The notes beneath the pieces were generated by a model. The model saw nothing but the letters and a program-made list of their open reading frames with translations. It did no database searches and had not been told where the DNA came from. DNA of 64,000 nt from Gnomoniopsis sp. IMI 355080 (Eukaryota; Ascomycota; Sordariomycetes; Diaporthales; Gnomoniaceae): positions 62,001 to 126,000 of the forward strand of contig JAPEVC010000064.1 of assembly GCA_027946555.1 (NCBI GenBank), in the 5' to 3' direction. This document shows positions 23,975-34,463 of the stretch, in pieces; position 1 is the stretch's first letter, and every line of letters begins with the position of its first letter. Made by a program: the position numbers and the translations under genes.

Positions 23975-24673
23975 ATGGAATCAAACAAGGAAGATAGCAA
24001 AGACCATTCTGTGTGCCCTGTATTTGATGAGACTAAAAGCAGTATCAACCCAACAGCTTGGGCAATGTTGCATACTGTACACAATGCTGTAGTTGAGGCT
24101 TCTAGTTTAGAAGGGAACCATGCAGTATGCTTCCCGCCTTCGCCATGCAAAGATGAAGTTTGAGGATGTCTGTCTAACCAAGTCGAAGCTATAAGCTATG
24201 CCGGTTTTCCGGAAGATACATATATATCCGGTCACAATGACGACCGTACAGGCAAAATCTCCGTTCCGCCTGATCTTCGTCCAAACCGGCCCGACGCGCC
24301 TGTGTCAAGTCTTGGACAGCTTGCTGCCGATCATGCTATATGTCTTGCGCTCTTGGAGTCCAACGTCCATGCAGGAATCTATATTAATGGCAACCAATTG
24401 CGACACGTGTCGCGCCTTGTACAATTCCTCAATTCCCAAGTGCCTGCCTCGTCAGCATCATCGGGCTCTCAGACCGTCAGCGGCTCGTCTACCAAGCAAA
24501 TGCTACAGCTAGTGTGGAAGACATTGTGCTGCATTGCGCAGGCTGGTGGTTATTCACCTACCTGTAAGTCTGTATACGCAAGAAGGTCTAGATATCAGGT
24601 TGGATGGCCATGGACACAAGTGGACAGGGGCACGGTGATGTCTACAGGGCACAGGAACGAGTGCGAAGAGTAA
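23975..24673 (+). pseudogene. interrupted reading frame, unknown protein
   Basis: One frame runs from ATG 23975 to 24673 (about 230 codons) with a single in-frame TGA at 24161-24163. After the stop it remains open for about 170 codons without a leading ATG, with protein-like composition (for example ISGHNDDRTGKISVPPDL, later GIYINGNQLRHVSRLVQFL). I do not recognise the family. An intron spanning the stop would need an AAG acceptor, since no good YAG site lies just downstream. Either a decayed gene, a poorly spliced one, or a chance open stretch. Confidence 0.35.
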
Positions 24674-24820
24674 ATCAATTTCCCTTGGCCGAAAAAGTCG
24701 TCGAGTCGATCTATATGGCCCCTCCCCAAATGCTAAAATACTACCAAAACGCCATGCTGTAGAAACTTTGAACCAACGCTGTTGCTCTGGGAAGCACATG
24801 ACTTCCTCAGACCAGACCCG

Positions 24821-26785
24821 TCAACGCGACCGCAATCGCTCCTCGTTCCCCAGCCAAAAGTTGCGGCATGTTTTATGGCCCCAATGATCAATCCACCACT
24901 CGCCAAAACTATCTTCCACCTCGACGTCGACCCCCTTCAGCCTCTCATCCCTCTTCAGTCCACAGACAACGCAGGGTCGCGGTGCCTTTAAAACCATCTT
25001 GGCTGTGGAAACAACCATGTGATCGTTGATCTCAGGCATCTTCAAAGGCTCTAACTTCACGGGCTGTTGCTGGATGCCGATGTTCGCGGCGGCGACTGCG
25101 CTTTTCAGTTTTCCGACCTGATCGCGCCACACGCCCACCACGTCCGCTGCTTCGCGGTCTTCACGGGCTGCCTGCGTCTTGTCGATGCCGGCGAGCTTCA
25201 TGCCGCCTTTGGAGCCGGCAGCGGAGATGGTCATGCTTTGAGACAGAAATTTATCGCGGTTCCAACGAAGCTTGCGCCCAGCGAGGATGCGGGCTGCTAC
25301 CACAGCGAGCATGAGATAGCCCCGGAGATAGTCGAGGGTAGCTGGGTCAGCGTATATACGCGACTTGACGGCTGGTGCTTGGTTTGCTGTGGGTTTGTAG
25401 AGCTTGGTATCTGCTTCTTCCAAGAGTTCTGTAAATACAGATAACAGGATGGACGGGGGCGGGATATTCGTCGGTGGAGGCCCGATGGTTTCTTGTGCCG
25501 AGTCTTTACGCTGGGTGGTCTGTGAGGAGCTCCGTGGCTGGCTCTGAGGTTGTGGCGCGTCAACTGTGTCCCAGTCCCAGTTAGAGGAAACTGCCGATGG
25601 TCCTCCTGGCGTCGCACTGGAAGCGTCGGGCGGGAAGTCAGCAAATGCGTCAAAGTAGCCATCCTTTTCCGTAGCAGATTCAACAGCCGGCCACGCAGTG
25701 ATGGGCGTGGGAGATGCTTCTTTGACATCATCCTTCAGTTCAGGAGGAAAGCTGCCGGATATCGGTGTGGTGACCGCCAAACCAGGAAAGGGATTACGTT
25801 CTGAGTAAGACGGCGACTTCGGGGCGTTTGGGTATAGTGCATTGGGAGAAAGAGGTGGAGGATTCACACTCAGAGTCGATAATAACTGGCTTGGGGGTTC
25901 TTTTCTCGTCGATGTCGCTGCAGAAATGGGTGGATTTGCCGGCATCAGCTGAGCAGGAGAGTCAAAGTCGAGAGAAAGCAAATCGGCCATGGCCGTCTGC
26001 GCTGGGGCTGTGGCTGTGGCTGGAGCTGGAGCTGGAGCTGGGACCGACTGAGGCTCTACGGTCTCAAAGTCGCCGAACTCGTCGTCGTCGTCCTCCGGAG
26101 CCTCTCCATCAAAGTCGTCGGCATCAAAGAGAACGTCCACATCTGAATTCTTAGGTTTAGGCTTAGATAGCGGAGGCTGTGTTGTGCTCATTCGCGGGGC
26201 TTGAGCAGCTGACGGTAAGCCAGGAGACGGTGCGGGTTTCCTCTCCCATGATGGTCTGTCCTGCCAAGGTTTGGGTGTCGCGCCGTCGTCAAGTCCGACC
26301 AGATTATTGGACATCAAGGCGAATGTATCTGCTCTATGTATCCGGTTCCTGACTGGGGGTGCAGGGTGCGACCTGAGATCTACTGTGGTACCGGAAACTT
26401 GGCTATTGCCTCCTCCCAGTATAGAGGACGGAGGGTTTGGAACAGTCGTGGACGGGGCCTCTTCGAAATCACCCCATCCATCTTCATCGTCTTCCGCATC
26501 CTGGGCAGCAGGTTGTGGAGCATTGAAAGATTGCCCAAATGTGCCGCCACTGGCCCATCCACTACTACCATTCTGCTGCGGTTTCTGCTGCTGTATTGAT
26601 GGCCATGCCTGGGCTGGTGACTGAAAAGTCTGCGGAGAGGCTGTCTGCGACGAAGGGCTGAACAGGAAGGCGAAAGGATCGGCAGCTGGATTCGACACGG
26701 GCTTGGAGTGAGACTGGATTGTCTGATTGGGTTGAGAAGAGCTCGAGGGGGGATTGGCGAACTCAGCAAAGAGGTCGGCCGACAT
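24821..26785 (-). CDS. acidic-phenylalanine-motif protein, aftiphilin-like layout (Ppk6-type C-terminus)
   Basis: Single exon, 654 aa, starting at ATG 26785 (MSADLFAEF); the frame extends upstream but without an ATG. The N-terminal two thirds are disordered and rich in Q, P and S, with acidic-aromatic motifs DGWGDFEE and DDEFGDFE. In aftiphilin-like proteins such WGxF/FGxF motifs bind the gamma-ear of AP-1/GGA clathrin adaptors. The conserved C-terminal ~230 residues are helical (LLSVFTELLEEADTKLY, then RGYLMLAVVAARILAGRKLRW). They end in a possible zinc site: CVVC, then after ~25 residues H-W-G-H-K-T-C. From memory, fungal relatives are often labelled 'serine/threonine-protein kinase ppk6', but no kinase motifs are present. 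A trafficking role is inferred from the motifs and from the TBC GAP next door. Confidence 0.8.
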   Translation of the reverse strand: MSADLFAEFANPPSSSSQPNQTIQSHSKPVSNPAADPFAFLFSPSSQTASPQTFQSPAQAWPSIQQQKPQQNGSSGWASGGTFGQSFNAPQPAAQDAEDDEDGWGDFEEAPSTTVPNPPSSILGGGNSQVSGTTVDLRSHPAPPVRNRIHRADTFALMSNNLVGLDDGATPKPWQDRPSWERKPAPSPGLPSAAQAPRMSTTQPPLSKPKPKNSDVDVLFDADDFDGEAPEDDDDEFGDFETVEPQSVPAPAPAPATATAPAQTAMADLLSLDFDSPAQLMPANPPISAATSTRKEPPSQLLSTLSVNPPPLSPNALYPNAPKSPSYSERNPFPGLAVTTPISGSFPPELKDDVKEASPTPITAWPAVESATEKDGYFDAFADFPPDASSATPGGPSAVSSNWDWDTVDAPQPQSQPRSSSQTTQRKDSAQETIGPPPTNIPPPSILLSVFTELLEEADTKLYKPTANQAPAVKSRIYADPATLDYLRGYLMLAVVAARILAGRKLRWNRDKFLSQSMTISAAGSKGGMKLAGIDKTQAAREDREAADVVGVWRDQVGKLKSAVAAANIGIQQQPVKLEPLKMPEINDHMVVSTAKMVLKAPRPCVVCGLKRDERLKGVDVEVEDSFGEWWIDHWGHKTCRNFWLGNEERLRSR

Positions 26786-27512
26786 TGTCGTAGTTTGCGC
26801 GTGTGTGGACAAGTCTGGCTGGCGGCTTCGGCGATAATCATGCGATGAAGCGAGGGGGCCTAAGGCGAGAAACAGGAGGGTTTTCCGGGAAAGCTACGGG
26901 TCGGCAAGGGAGGATGGCGAAATGTCAAGAAAATGCATCTTCTCTTTGGAAATAGAACGAGTGCATATAGTGTTGAACCCAAGAAGCAAGCGAAGGAGTG
27001 ACGAAAAGGAGCGAGAGGGATGAGACAGGTCCGTTGGTCAGCTTTCGAGGAGAGGGCGAAATCTAATCTGACACATGCATGTATTTGTACAGACGTCGTC
27101 TGGTAATCTGGTACTCCGTAATTTGTTTGCAGGATCCCGACAGTCGGGAACAGCATTGGCCTTGGACGCCCGATTCACCACCCCCCGGACCCTGAAGGGG
27201 CCCCCCCGGCCATGCTTCCACGCCCCAGCCGGTGATCATCGTGCATGCTGGGTCTCTTCTCTTGAAACCTATCTCTTGGCACGCCAGCCAGGCCAGCCAG
27301 GATCCTGGATAGAACCTATGCACGCTGCTCAGCTGGTTTCTTGAATTGATATTTCATAGACCATAGACCTTTTCGCACTCCTCAGAGTCCCATGACGGAC
27401 CGGAATCCACCTCGCCACGACCCTCTCTCTCTCTCGCTCGCTCTGTCTCTGCAGACTTGATCTCCCTCATCCTCAAAATAGGACGGACCCTCAGCATAAT
27501 ATCGTCATCGCG
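26786..27512. promoter_or_regulatory. shared divergent promoter region (727 bp)
   Basis: Lies between the start codons of the acidic-motif protein (minus) and the TBC GAP (plus). It includes a GC-rich block near 27180-27235 and a CT-rich stretch near 27420-27450. No core-promoter element was picked with confidence. Confidence 0.5.
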
Positions 27513-30033
27513 ATGAGGACCCTTGAGGAGTCCAAGTAAGCTAGCTACAAGCAGGCCTTGCCCTGCGCATGCCAATGCATCAGACACTCACATTTTCTCA
27601 GGGCCCGGTGGGATGAAACACTCAAGCAGAGCACCAGCTTCCCAGATTTACAACGCGCCGTCAAATTCAACGGTCCAAGTAGTCCTTGTGTGGCTGGCTG
27701 CCGCTCGGTCTGCTGGAAGGTCGGTCGACTCTCCCCAAGCCGGTGCGCCGATAGGTCGTGTGTACGACTCCTCGACTGACAACCACATAGGCCTTCTTGC
27801 TCTTCAAAGACGCCAATGCGGTCAACTGGTCGCATGTCCTGCTGGAAAACAGAGATACATATGGCGCCCTCAGAGAACACTATCTCAAGTACATCAAGCA
27901 CCCAGAACTGCTTACAGAGCTTTCACTAGACCCACTCGCCGACGACCCAGATTCACCATGGACAGCCTCTCGCCAGGATGAGCTCATCCGCACCGAGATC
28001 CTCCAAGATGTCCAACGCCTGCCAGATGAGCCATTCTACCACCAAGAGACCACCCAGGCCATGATTCTGGATATCCTTTTCATATGGGTCAAGCTGAATC
28101 CCGACCAGGGTGGATACAGGCAAGGCATGCATGAACTTCTTGCGCCGCTCCTCTACGTGGTGGACCAGGATGCCATTGATCGAAAAAATGTTGATGCGGA
28201 TGGGGCCAACCACATGATGGTAGAGATGTTGGACTCATACTATGTCGAGCACGATGCCTTTGCCCTCTTTTCTAAACTCATGGAGCAAGCCAAACCTTTC
28301 TATGAGATCAGCGTCGACGCCAGTGGTCCTCTTTCCTCAGAGCAGAGCGCTATCGTCGAGAAGAGCAAGCAGATACACGAGATCGCGCTCATGAGAGTGG
28401 ATCCAGAGCTTGCAAATCACCTAAAAGCCATTGAGGTCCTCCCCCAGATCTTCCTCATGTAAGAATACGTTTTGTTCAGCCATTCCAACTTGGTAGCGAG
28501 ACACTGACCTATGGTTTGTGCAGACGATGGATCCGACTGCTGTTCGGCAGAGAATTCCCTTTCGAGCAACTACTGATTCTTTGGGATACCGTGTTTGCAT
28601 ACGACCCGACATTAGAGCTCATAGATCTAGTGTGCGTCTCCATGTTGATCAGGATACGTTGGACCCGTCAGTCTCTTCCACTTCTCCACCAAAGAGGAAA
28701 ATCTCACTGACCAAACGCAGTACTCGAATCGGACTACTCCAATGCTCTACAGCTCTTGCTGAAATACCCGGCCCCCGAAGCCCCCCACGGACCACACACC
28801 TTCGTCGACGACGCACTTTATCTGAAAGACCACTACAATACCCCTGGCGGGTCATCCATAATCATGAAATACACTGGCAGAATGCCCAACCCCATCTCCG
28901 AGCCTCGCCCAGCAACGCCAGAGTCCAAATTCCCAGGCCTCTCCCTCCGCAGCCGCGCTCAAGGCGCCCGCTCCCCAATGAGCACCTCCCCCGCGCGCTT
29001 CATCACCCAGCGCGGCGGCGTGGAAGCCCTTTTCCAAGGCGCCGCCAAGAACGTCATCGAGCGCGGTGAGAAGCTCGGCATCAATCAGGCTGTGCGTGAC
29101 GCCATGGGCGAGATCCGCCGCAACATGCAGGACCTGCGTGTCAGCTCGCGCGGAACAACGCCCATCACGAGTCGCCATGACATCTTCACCAATGGCCTGC
29201 TCGCGTCGCCCGGCAGCCGCGGCGACGAGAGTCAGACGCTTGCGGCACTCGAGCGGCGTAACAAGCAACTCGCTTTATTGCTGGGCGAGGCTATCTCCGG
29301 ACTGCAGATGTTGGCGGGTGCTAATCTCGAAGGCGACCCGGCCAAGAATCTCGAGACGGTGGAAATGGCGGCCGCCAAGACCCAGTTCGTCAAGATCTAC
29401 CTCGAAGACTCCTCCCTCGACCTCGACCTCGACCTGCCTCCGCCTTTAGAGCCGGTCGCAGCGCCGCAGGTCGTGATTGATGACGAAATCCCGCCCGCAC
29501 TTATTCCCCCAAGCATCAACGAGGGCAAGTCATCCAGCCTCATGGTTGCAGAAGACGAGATCATGACGGACCCCGAGGCAGCCTCCGGCGAGGGTGCGAG
29601 CACGCCCAAGGTGCACGCCGCCTCCTCCTCCTCCCCGAGCATGGAAGGCCTGATTTCCTCGTCGCCGCTCTCGCCATCCTCCAAACCACCAGAGTCGCTC
29701 ACCCCTCACCGGCCCACCGCCATCCCCACGCGCTCGACCCTCGCGCAGTCGTCCTTCACACGCATGCTCGACGCGCCCGATCTCTCCCCGCAGACGGCCT
29801 CGGTACCTGGGTCCGCGACGTCCTCGACGCACCGAAGTACGACGAAGAGGCCGAGTAATGCGTTCCTCTTCGGAGAGGTTGTGGGCGTGGACGACCCAGG
29901 GGTTGTGGCCAGTGCGCAGGGCGCAAAGCCGTTTACTTCGGAGGATATCTTTGGGTTGGAACCGTTGCGGAGGCCGAGCAGGGTCAAGGGGAAGTATGAG
30001 GACCTTTTTGGGGGCGCGTTAGGGGAGGGGTGA
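27513..30033 (+). CDS. TBC-domain Rab GTPase-activating protein, TBC1D5-like
   Basis: Stimulates GTP hydrolysis by Rab GTPases; TBC1D5 acts on Rab7 with retromer at endosomes. Five exons: 27513..27535, 27602..27719, 27791..28458, 28524..28666 and 28721..30033; all joins stay in frame; 754 aa. The 23-nt first exon encodes only seven full codons. The TBC domain spans roughly residues 40-320. Both catalytic fingers are visible: I-x-x-D-x-x-R as ILQDVQR (Arg123) and Y-x-Q as YRQG (Gln158). The split-domain insertion typical of TBC1D5 lies between them and QIFLIRWIRLLFGREF. The C-terminal half is Ser/Pro-rich with a helical stretch before residue 480. Intron 2 uses the unusual donor GTCGGT. A good donor (GTGAGT) overlaps the stop codon, so a further small 3' exon cannot be excluded. 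Family call strong. Confidence 0.9.
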
Positions 30034-30883
30034 GTATTGTAAAGGAACTTGAACTATTTTGGATGATGGATTTCAAGGCGATAGACGACCCGCAGCCCTC
30101 CAGGCGCCTCATAGACATTGGAATTCACAGTTCTGAGTTAACCTCTTGAGGCACATCGACATGGCCAAGTCCGGCAAGCATCTTCTCCCTGGCAAAGTGT
30201 CGCATCTATCGGAACCAACGCGAGACAATGGACCAGACACCCGCTCAACAACAGGGTTACTCAAAGTACTGTCTCTCCACGCTGTGAATTGGCCCTCTAC
30301 CACGACTGACAGACAAGTAGACGATCTTCCTACATTCGCATTTGTATCTATTCTGCCAGAGAGCTGACTGCATGAGTTACAAAACCCAGGGATTGAGCAC
30401 ATACACGCACGGCCCTTTGCTCTAGTATATAATCCAACGTTCCCGTATATGAATGGCCCCATGAGCAAAGTGAGCCAAAGAAATGCATGTCAATCAATGT
30501 CATTGTCGCTGTTCCCTGTCCAAGTGGTATCTCTCTCTGTCTCGTTTGGTTCCATCCGTCATCTGTAAGGTGGGACCGACCCCTTACTGTACCAATGCTA
30601 TGCTTGTGCTTTTCTATGTATATGATCGTGCTTCGCTTGACGTTGAGAAATTCGCTCTTTTCACTTACGCCTCTTTCACTGTGTGGACCGGCCGTTACTG
30701 CCCTCTTTGACCGGACGCCTGTTCCAGAGGGGCTGTTGCGCTCTGACAGGTTCTGCAAGTCCCCCGGTCTGTCTTGCTGCCACCCATTGGCCAGGCTAGT
30801 CCGTATCACCACCAACTATTTGACCCATGATGAGACGGCAGCTAACTCTCCGGCACTCTTCAAATCACTCGAACATGATCTCT
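30034..30883. other. intergenic between convergent TBC GAP and PAS-kinase genes
   Basis: Contains both 3' untranslated regions. Frames here are short and show no family resemblance. Confidence 0.6.
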
Positions 30884-33800
30884 TCAAGCATTCCCAATCT
30901 TGCACCACGGATGTTCGAGCACCTGTACGATATCGAATCGTTGGGCCACGTCGCGATTGAGCATGTTGCGAATGAGATCGATGCTGTCCTCGCTAATAGT
31001 GTATGGGACCCGCAGATCGCGGTCCATGATTTCGTCAATGCTGTAGAATGGATTTTCCTTGTAGATGATGGTGTACAAGAGGATGCCCAAAGCCCAAACG
31101 TCTTGCTCTTTGCCATTGTAGGGCTTGCCTGCGAGCACTTCGGGTGCGGCGTAATCTGGGAACTTTGGTCAGTCTCGGTCCATCCGTGTCCTCTCGGCAG
31201 TAGAAAAGGAGAAAAAACCCTGGGCTTACCTATAGTCCCCACGAACACATCAAAGGGGCCACTTTTGATATACGCCGCGCTCCCGAAGTCGATGAGCTTT
31301 ACATTGCCTTCTCCGTCAAGCACAACATTCTCATCTTTGATGTCTCGGTGAACAACCTTGGCTTTGATGTGCAGATGATGAATCGCGCTCGCGACCTGAA
31401 CAAAGATGCTGCGACATTCATCCTCATCCATATTCGTGCGCAGTTCAATGTAATCGAACAAGTCCATACCAGGGAGACCATGAGGGACCATCTCGATATA
31501 ATAGTTGACGCCGTCTTCAAAAAAGTCTTCCATCTCAACAATGTTTGGATGTCGAAGATCCTCTCTCCGCAGGTAGTTCAGAACGTGAATCTCTAGAGGA
31601 ACGGTGCCTAGCTTTCTGTCCCGCGTCCACGTATCGACAAGAATCCGCTTCTTCGTGACGTATTTCAAAACAACCTTCTTCCCGTTGTCCTTGTACCTGG
31701 CAAGCTTAACCTGGCCGTAGGCACCTTGGCCCATCTCCTCAAGGATCACAAAATCGTCGATACTGGTCTTGTGTTGGGCGGTCTTCTCAGGCTTGGCCAC
31801 CGCAGCTTTCTCTTTCTCTGGTTGCTTTTCCAGCGTTGACTTCCGTGGTGGGCTCGTTCCTGTCAGCTTCGCGGCAGCGCTTATGGCAGCTTCCTTGATG
31901 GACCGTGTGAACATGGACACTGGTTTTGTCTCCTTCTTGGGTTCGTCTGAGTCGGATGATGCCATTTCGGCGGGCGTCGGAACAGGTGTCTGTTGACCTG
32001 GTGAAGGCTGGTGAAGAGGAGTAGCGGTCCCCGACAACATGGGTGAGGCCGTCCCGAAGTTGGATCTCGTGGCATGGATGTGTCGAGAGTACGTGATCCA
32101 TAGAGCGTATAAGACTTCTGCCTGTGTAACAGGAAATTGGTCTTCGGCGATGGCCGACTCTTCGTCACTTGTTTCAGCAAGTGTCTCCTCATGCAGCACC
32201 CTCTGTTTCTCGCTCTTAACAACCCTCATTTGCACATCGATCTTGAGCTCTGTGCCGTCTCTGTTTCAATGTCAGTACGGACCGTCTAAACGTCTTCCCA
32301 GATTACCTTGGCGTATGAAGAAGAAAAAACCGACCTGTGTTTCGCCAGAAGCCCCTCGGGCCGCAAGAAGCTGTTAGTAGCGTCTGGTCGACCCTCTCGT
32401 AGTCCAACAAACGCGGACGCCTTTCGGAAACTATGCTCGGGTACGACGATCCCATCGACCAAGTCAATACCGTCCTCTTCGGTCAGAATCCGCAAGATCT
32501 TGTCGAAGTCTAGCAGGAGTGAAGTTATCGCCATGCCATCTGGCTTCTCATGGCCGAATAGTGCGCCACAAAACACAGAGTTGGAGCTCGTGATGGTCAA
32601 AGACGATGGTTCAACCACAATGATGCCTGCAATGTGGGGGTAGCTCGAGACGCGAAGCTCGGTCTTGCCTCGTACTTGCTCGACGGTCGATGGAATATTG
32701 ATTTTGCCGGAATGTCGACACGTGTAGTACCTCCGCCTGGCAATCTGAGCATAGTCGATCGCCCCGTAGCGCGGATCGATACCTTGCCGTGGAATTCGTG
32801 GTATCAACTTTCCAACATCCATTCCTGCTCGGAGATTGTCGTCGCCCCAGATTGATCCCAGCTCTCCAGTAAGGTTTGTGACGGTTCCTTCCTCGTCGAG
32901 AGTGACATGAGCGACGTCCTCGTGGATCTCTTCGAGAACCCAGATCAGCCCAATTCGTTTCTCCTTGACCCATAAGCTTGCCGACCCTGTGGCGCCATTG
33001 CGCTTCTGAATGGGCACGACATCCCCGCATAGTAGCACACCTCTCGACCTGCTGCTCTTGTGATTCGAGTGTGCGCTGCTCACTTTTGGCGGGCGCCAAT
33101 CACCGCTGTGGAAGGTCTCAGGTCGTTTTATCGGCGTCATTTTTGGCGGTGGCGGTTGCGCTTTGGGTTTCTGCTGTGTTCTGGAATTTGGTTTGGACAG
33201 GAGCTTTGCCGTAATCCCACCGCCTCGACTTCCCAGTAGATTCGATACATTCTTAGCCTGGCTAGTTTCACTTTCCGATTCAGTTCCTGCATCACTTTCG
33301 AAATCGCCGTGGTTGAGTTTGTTCTCCAACCACGCACGCCGTTCTTCCTGTACGACTTCCAATATTCCCATCTTCCGCACTTCGGCCTTGGTCACCCCAA
33401 ACACTAGACATGCAAGATCATTCGCAGCCAATATTGTCCATGGCGGCTTGGCCTCCGTAGTGAAGATCGCCTGCGCGGCAGGGACCCACCTGCTGGAGTG
33501 CCCGTGCACCGAAGAACCCAAGCTGCCTGGATTGTTGATCGATGAGCCGATGGAGTGGGACACAGTCGGCGACAGCAGGCTGTCTGGGTATATGGACTGT
33601 CCTGCTGGGAATGGCTGGGCTATTGCGTCCATTAGCTTTTGTTGATTTGACGCGTGGACTGTATCGGTGAATGTTCGCCTCATCAGGCTTGGCCGGCGGG
33701 AGTCTGGAGGGGATGTCTTTTGAGTCGTACCGCTCTCGTTTGTTGGTGTTCGTGACGTGTCCACAGAGCTTTCTCCCTCTACTGGCGATGATGACACAGG

Positions 33801-34463
33801 CCGAGGTCCAGACGACTTTGCCAGAGCATCGTCTTTACCAGCCTCATGCAGTAGCTCAGTCTCCCCAAGCGTCACCGGGGCCGTCGGTGAAGGGTCATCG
33901 AATGGCTCGGGACTCTCAGTCCTTGGCATGAAAGTTTTGTCGAAGATATTATCACCAGACAAGTTGGCAGGCCCAGTGAGAGGTCCGGCATTCTCAGCGG
34001 CGCCCGTGAGATGTGCTTTCGCCAACAGATCCAGGACATTTTGTGTTTCGTAGTCCCCCGAGACTCTTGCTTGTACGCTGGCCAAGGCCGGGTTCGTAGA
34101 GGCCGATCTCCCTATCCTATCCTGCATGTATTGCATGGACCGTTTCAACACATTTTGCCTGTTGGAGATGTATTCACCTGACAGGTGCGCGAAGCTGAAG
34201 GAATGGAGGGATTCGGATGGGAAGCGATTCAAGTCTTCGTCCATGATAGCAGGCGAGGAAGGCCCAGAGGCTAGCGAGTGCAACATCGTAATGGACGTCG
34301 AGCGGGAAAGGCTCAGGGACGGGCTGCGCGAGGCTGGATTTGAGGGCCCGATCGTTCCGCTTCGAGGACCTTGTGACCCAGACTGACGTATTCTGCGGAG
34401 CCCAGATTGACCGAGGCCATGTTCATGTCCCTCTCCGGCTGTCATGATGGGAGATCTGTTCAT
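30884..34463 (-). CDS. PSK1: PAS-domain serine/threonine kinase (PASK/Psk1 family)
   Basis: Nutrient-sensing kinase; yeast Psk1/2 phosphorylate Ugp1 and translation factors to steer glucose use. Three exons: 34463..32335, 32260..31230 and 31155..30884, with two 74-nt introns; 1143 aa. The joins give AKHRDGTELKIDVQMR and GTIDYAAPEVL. The N-terminal ~300 residues are disordered and Ser-rich. A PAS fold lies around residues 335-400 (WTILAANDLACLVFG), with a second PAS-like stretch near 590-700. The kinase domain runs from about residue 876 to the end: glycine loop GQGAYGQV, HRDIKDENV near 1015, DFGSA near 1033, APEVL. Intron 1 has the atypical donor GTCGGT; the consensus-like GTAATC just downstream would break the frame. 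The ORF continues upstream to 34595, but ATG 34463 begins the more likely N-terminus. Family call firm. Confidence 0.92.

Noticed and set aside
24821..26785. Protein kinase activity for the 'Ppk6-like' protein
   Set aside because: No glycine loop, catalytic HRD or DFG motif anywhere in the sequence.
26786..26812. Start of the acidic-motif protein at 26812
   Set aside because: The codon there is TTG; the first ATG in frame is 26785.
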